This document shows positions 33,506 through 36,471 of a stretch of DNA of 36,471 bases, one piece after another; the stretch's first letter is position 1; every line of letters starts with the position of its first letter. Position numbers and translations under genes: made by a program. The stretch lies in the NCBI GenBank assembly GCA_039809985.1, contig JBDHWC010000018.1:1-36471 (forward strand), given 5' to 3'. The stretch is from JAICJJ01 sp039809985 (lineage in GTDB: Bacteria; Chloroflexota; Chloroflexia; Thermomicrobiales; UBA6265). A model generated the notes under the pieces. That model saw only the letters and a list, made by a program, of their open reading frames with translations, made no database searches and was not told the origin of the DNA.

Positions 33506-34939
33506 TTAGGCCTGGATCTCGTCGGCGAACTCGCGCTCGGCGACGGTCAGCGCCTGGTCGGCGATCTCGACCATCCGGTCGATCTCTTCCTTCTCGACCA
33601 CCAGCGGCGGCGCGAAGTGCATCACGTCCCAGACGCGGGTGACGAACCCGTTGTGGATGACGAGGTCGCCAAGCCGCTTGGTGAACTTCGAGTCCTTGGC
33701 GAACTTGGCCTTCGTCTCCTTGCTGGAGACGAGGTCGATCCCGGTCAGCAGACCGAGGCCGCGGACGTCGCCGACGGTCGGGTGGGCGCGCAGTTCCTCG
33801 AGCCGGGACATCAGGTAGGTGCCCATCTCCTTGGCCCGCTCCGGCAGCCGTTCCTCGCGCAGGATCTCGATGTTCTTCAGGGCGGCGGCGGCCGAGACCG
33901 GGTGCCCGCCGAAGGTCAGCAGGTGGCCGAAGGCCTTGTCCGGCTGCTCCTTGAAGATCTCGTAGACCGAGTCGCGGACGACGGCGGCGGAGATCGGGGC
34001 GTAGCCGGAGGAGATCCCCTTCGCCATCGTCATGATGTCGGGGACGAAGCCGAACTGCTCGGTGGCGAACATGGTGCCGGTGCGGCCGTAGCCGTTGATC
34101 ACCTCGTCGGCGATCAGCAGCACGCCGTGCTTGTCGCAGATCTCGCGCAGCATCTGCCAGTACTTCGGGGAGGGGACGTGGACGCCGGCGGCGGACGAGA
34201 TCGGCTCGCCGATGACGGCGGCGACCGTGTCCGGCCCTTGGTTCTCGATCTCCTGCTCGACGTACTTGGCGGCCATGATGTCGGCCGCCTCGCCCTCGAG
34301 CCCGAAGTCGGAGCGGTAGCGGTTCGGGTGCGGCACGTGGCTGACGCCGTACATGAACGGGCCGAACCAGTGCTCGTTCTTGCTGTGGGTCAGGCTCATC
34401 GCGCCGAAGGTCTGGCCGTGGTAGGAGCCGCGGCGGGCGATGATCTTGTAGCGGCGGCCGAAGCCGCGCATCGCCTGCACCTGCTTGGCGATCTTGATCG
34501 CCGACTCGACCGCGTCGGAGCCGCCGGTGGCGAAGAAGACGCGGTTGAGGTCGCCGGGGGTGATCTCGGCGATCACCTCGGCCAGCTCGGCGGCCGGGCG
34601 GGTGGTGTAGTTCATGGCCGAGGCGTAGCCGAGGCGGCTCGCCTGCGTCGCCATCGCCTCGGCGATCTCGGTCCGGCCGTGGCCGGCGTTGACCACCCAG
34701 AGGCCGGCGATGCCGTCGATGTACTCCCTGCCGTCGACGTCGTAGAGCTTCGAGCCGACGCCGCGGTCCCAGACGTGGGGCCGGTCCTCGTCGAACTCGG
34801 AGTGGGACGCGAAGTGGACCCACACGTGCTCGCGGGCGGAGACGTTGACATCGTGCGGCGGCGCGGCGGCGCTGGCTCCGTGGCTGCCGTTGTGCCCGTT
34901 CGTCGAGACCACCGCGTCCTGCTTCGTCGCCGCGACCAT
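33506..34939 (-). CDS. Class III PLP-dependent aminotransferase
   Basis: A 477-residue fold-type I class III transaminase. Visible features are the N-terminal YIDGIAGLWVVNAGHGR block, FATGGSDAVESAIKIAK for cofactor binding, SYHGQTFGAMSLT, the LLIADEVINGYGRTG motif with the aspartate that pairs with the pyridine ring, and the Schiff-base lysine in MTMAKGISSGYAPI. A Gly/Ala/Asn-rich stretch precedes the conserved start. The family includes omega-amino acid:pyruvate, GABA and putrescine transaminases; the donor cannot be fixed. The ATG is set by a perfect AGGAGG. It is divergent from an HcnAB-like dehydrogenase operon, so amine or amino acid catabolism is a reasonable context. Confidence 0.9.
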   Translation of the reverse strand: MVAATKQDAVVSTNGHNGSHGASAAAPPHDVNVSAREHVWVHFASHSEFDEDRPHVWDRGVGSKLYDVDGREYIDGIAGLWVVNAGHGRTEIAEAMATQASRLGYASAMNYTTRPAAELAEVIAEITPGDLNRVFFATGGSDAVESAIKIAKQVQAMRGFGRRYKIIARRGSYHGQTFGAMSLTHSKNEHWFGPFMYGVSHVPHPNRYRSDFGLEGEAADIMAAKYVEQEIENQGPDTVAAVIGEPISSAAGVHVPSPKYWQMLREICDKHGVLLIADEVINGYGRTGTMFATEQFGFVPDIMTMAKGISSGYAPISAAVVRDSVYEIFKEQPDKAFGHLLTFGGHPVSAAAALKNIEILREERLPERAKEMGTYLMSRLEELRAHPTVGDVRGLGLLTGIDLVSSKETKAKFAKDSKFTKRLGDLVIHNGFVTRVWDVMHFAPPLVVEKEEIDRMVEIADQALTVAEREFADEIQA

Positions 34940-35039
34940 GCGTGCCTCCTGAACCGAGAACCGTCGCCCTGTTGCGATGGGTGGGCAGCCCGTCCATCCC
35001 GCGCGGATACGCCTCGCGTGAGGTGCCGCGCCATGGCGG

Positions 35040-35048
35040 ATGATACCA
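35040..35048 (-). promoter_or_regulatory. Extended -10 promoter for the aminotransferase
   Basis: Minus-strand TGG-TATCAT (35048-35040) is an extended -10 with five of six matches, about 100 bases upstream of the ATG. The -35 region is weak. Confidence 0.4.
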
Positions 35049-35102
35049 GAGGGCAGCCTCCGGCCTCCGGCCGGGGCCGCGCCGGAACGGCGGTCGGCAG
35101 GG

Positions 35103-35131
35103 TTGACTCGCCGCCGGCCGCCGGTGATGAT
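35103..35131 (+). promoter_or_regulatory. Promoter for the HcnAB-like dehydrogenase operon
   Basis: TTGACT (35103-35108) and GATGAT (35126-35131) are spaced by exactly 17 bases, five and four consensus matches. A start of transcription near 35138 would leave a leader of about 50 bases with GAGGGAGGGG before the ATG. Confidence 0.45.
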
Positions 35132-35189
35132 CGCGCTCCGATGAAGCCGCCGGGCATGGCGGGCGCGGCAGCGAGGGAGGGGCGCGACG

Positions 35190-35555
35190 ATGGCCGGGAA
35201 CGCAGGAGGAGCGGCGGGCGCGACCCGTCTCGACGACCACCCGGTGCTCGGCCCCGCGCCGCTCGGCGAGACGGTGCGGATCACCTTCGACGGCACGCCA
35301 GTCGACGCCGTCGATGGTGAACCGCTGATCGTCGCCCTGCTCGCCGGCGGGCATCGCGTGCTGCGGACGATGCCGAGCCACGAGGAACCGCGCGGCGGCT
35401 TCTGCATGGTCGGGCGCTGCCCCGACTGCTTGGTGGTGGTCGACGGATTGCCCAATGTGCGGGCCTGCGTCACGCCGGTCAGGGCCGGGATGGCGGTCGA
35501 GACGCAGCACGGGCTCGGCCCGGAGACGTTCGCGACGACGGTGACGTCACGATGA
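35190..35555 (+). CDS. (2Fe-2S)-binding subunit of an HcnA/opine-oxidase-like dehydrogenase
   Basis: A 121-residue ferredoxin-like protein with Fer2_4-type cysteine spacing: C-x4-C-x2-C-x12-C in the GGFCMVGRCPDC ... RAC region. The usual ITFDGTPVDAVDGEPLIVALLA N-terminal beta-grasp segment is present. This small subunit accompanies HcnB-like flavoproteins in hydrogen cyanide synthase, opine oxidases and heteromeric proline or sarcosine-type dehydrogenases. The ATG has GAGGGAGGGG upstream, and its TGA overlaps the flavoprotein start (ATGA), showing coupled translation. The substrate is unknown; nothing here indicates cyanide production specifically. Confidence 0.85.
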   Translation: MAGNAGGAAGATRLDDHPVLGPAPLGETVRITFDGTPVDAVDGEPLIVALLAGGHRVLRTMPSHEEPRGGFCMVGRCPDCLVVVDGLPNVRACVTPVRAGMAVETQHGLGPETFATTVTSR

Positions 35556-36471
35556 CGCAGTCAGCGCAGATCGTCGTGGTCGGCGGCGGGCCCGCCGGCA
35601 TCAGCGCGGCAATGGCCGCGGCGGACGCCGGCGGGCAGGTGGTCCTGTTCGACGAGCAGGATCAACTGGGTGGCGAGTTGCGGCACCGGGTCGCGCCGCA
35701 CCAGTTGCCGGGGGAGGCAGCCCCGATCCGACCCGGGGAACTTCTGGGCCGCTTCTCCGCGCGGCTGGCCGACAGCACGGTCGAAGTGCGGTCCGGGTGC
35801 CTCGTCTGGGGCGCGTTCGACGGCCCGTTGCTGGCCGTGGCGACTCCGGCGGGCAGCATCGAGGTGGCGGCGGAGCGCGTCGTGCTCGCCACCGGCTCGA
35901 CCGACCTCGCGCTGCCGTTCCCCGGTGCGACGCTGCCCGGCGTCTGGACGGCGCGCGCCGTTCAGATCCTGGTCAACCAGCACCGGCTGCTGCCCGGCCG
36001 TCGCTTCGCGGTGGTCGGCGGTGCGGGGGAGGGGGCCGAGGTGGCCGGGGACATCCGGCTGGCCGGCGGCGAGGTGGTGGTCGTCGCCGACGCCCGCGCC
36101 GCGATCGCGGCGGAGGGAAGCCGGGCGGTTGAGGCGGTGGTGGTCAACGGCCAGCGCCACCCGGTCGACATCGTGGTGGTCGCGGCGGGGCGGCAGCCGG
36201 ACGTCGGTTTGGCCCAGATGGTCGGCTGCCCGGTCGCGGTCGACCCGGCCTTGGGCGGCTGGGTGCCCGTGGTCGACGACGTGCAGCGGGTCGACGGCAC
36301 GCCGTGGTTCGTGGCCGGGAACGCGGCCGGACGGTGCGACATCGCGGCCGCGCTCGCCGAGGGGCACATCGCGGGCTTGGCCGCCGCCGCGTCGCTCGGC
36401 CTCGCCGACCAGGCCGCGGTCGACGCCGCGGCGGCGAGAGCGGAAGAGCGTCGGGTAGGGAAAGAGTGTAC
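35552..36471 (+). CDS. FAD-dependent oxidoreductase, HcnB-like (3' truncated by contig end)
   Basis: About 295 genuine residues of a pyridine nucleotide-disulfide-type oxidoreductase are present. VVVGGGPAGISAA (8-20) is the FAD Rossmann fold. It is followed by LATGSTDLALPFPGATLPGVWTA, a second glycine-rich fold RFAVVGGAGEGAEVA, and WFVAGNAAGRCDIAAALAEG, the late FAD-contacting block. HcnB/OoxA proteins are about 450-480 residues and end in a BFD-like iron-sulphur domain, which is missing here. The last codons (from about 36437) come from sequencing adapter and read EERRVGKEC, so they are not real protein. A catalytic DAO-type third subunit would be expected just beyond the contig end. Confidence 0.82.
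   Translation, partial: MTQSAQIVVVGGGPAGISAAMAAADAGGQVVLFDEQDQLGGELRHRVAPHQLPGEAAPIRPGELLGRFSARLADSTVEVRSGCLVWGAFDGPLLAVATPAGSIEVAAERVVLATGSTDLALPFPGATLPGVWTARAVQILVNQHRLLPGRRFAVVGGAGEGAEVAGDIRLAGGEVVVVADARAAIAAEGSRAVEAVVVNGQRHPVDIVVVAAGRQPDVGLAQMVGCPVAVDPALGGWVPVVDDVQRVDGTPWFVAGNAAGRCDIAAALAEGHIAGLAAAASLGLADQAAVDAAAARAEERRVGKEC
36437..36471. other. Illumina adapter contamination at contig end
   Basis: From 36437 the sequence matches the reverse complement of the TruSeq universal adapter (CGGAAGAGCGTCG...GTAGGGAAAGAGTGT) with two T-to-G mismatches over about 33 bases. This is an untrimmed sequencing artefact, so real sequence ends about 36436. Confidence 0.9.

Noticed and set aside
35190..36436. 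Hydrogen cyanide synthase (HcnAB).
   Set aside because: The two subunits match a broad family that also contains opine oxidases and amino acid dehydrogenases; without the third subunit the substrate cannot be named.

Overview
The window is high-GC (roughly 70%) bacterial DNA, densely packed with genes on both strands. It looks like the end of a metagenomic or draft contig from the Chloroflexota, most likely a Thermomicrobia/Sphaerobacter-like lineage. That placement is an inference. It rests on the gene style, an LppX_LprAFG-type lipoprotein, a T-box leader on pheST, and CxxC-x17-CxxC and zf-trcl-type zinc ribbons. No rRNA, tRNA, CRISPR array, phage gene or transposase was seen. The last ~35 bases match the reverse complement of an Illumina TruSeq adapter with two mismatches, so the true contig ends near 36436 inside a gene.

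Layout. 1-2393: the tail of an unknown gene, then a minus-strand pair made of a GNAT-like acyltransferase and an enolase-superfamily protein (MenC/N-succinylamino acid racemase), which may convert D- to L-amino acids. 2481-15628: a carbohydrate island. It holds a class I DhnA/LsrF-type aldolase; a MalEFG-like ABC importer with a Tat-exported binding protein and no ATPase gene; a fructose/ribose-type FrcBCA importer; two FGGY kinases translationally coupled on the plus strand; and a third, xylulokinase-like FGGY kinase on the minus strand. Both binding-protein genes are followed by strong GC-rich hairpins before the permease gene. 15671-17990: an LprG-like lipoprotein followed by a DHA2-type MFS transporter, the same order as the mycobacterial lprG-Rv1410c lipid-export operon.

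18119-20878: a membrane-anchored PP2C phosphatase, an amidohydrolase and ruvA. 20882-26158, minus strand: extended -10 promoter, T-box leader with a likely UUC (Phe) specifier, then pheS, pheT and hisD. 26251-28261: a small flavin split-barrel protein and enolase. 28262-28682 is a non-coding, repeat-rich region with a 202-bp MITE-like element carrying 33-bp imperfect terminal inverted repeats; related palindromes lie near 20090-20225 and 33416-33444. 28683-32646: oligoendopeptidase F and an S41-type secreted protease. 32797-33349: a CopZ-like metallochaperone and a double zinc-ribbon protein with no ordinary start codon. 33506-36471: a class III aminotransferase divergent from the first two subunits of an HcnAB/opine-oxidase-like amino acid or amine dehydrogenase, cut by the contig end.

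Most operons use 4-nt ATGA or GTGA stop/start overlaps. Several promoters are recognisable: TTGACG-17-TATGAT upstream of the aldolase, TTGACT-17-GATGAT upstream of the dehydrogenase, and TG-n extended -10 boxes before pheS, the PP2C gene and the aminotransferase. The candidates most worth follow-up are the lipoprotein-MFS pair in a non-mycobacterial genome, the Phe T-box that appears to drive hisD as well, and the aldolase/two-transporter/three-kinase sugar island.
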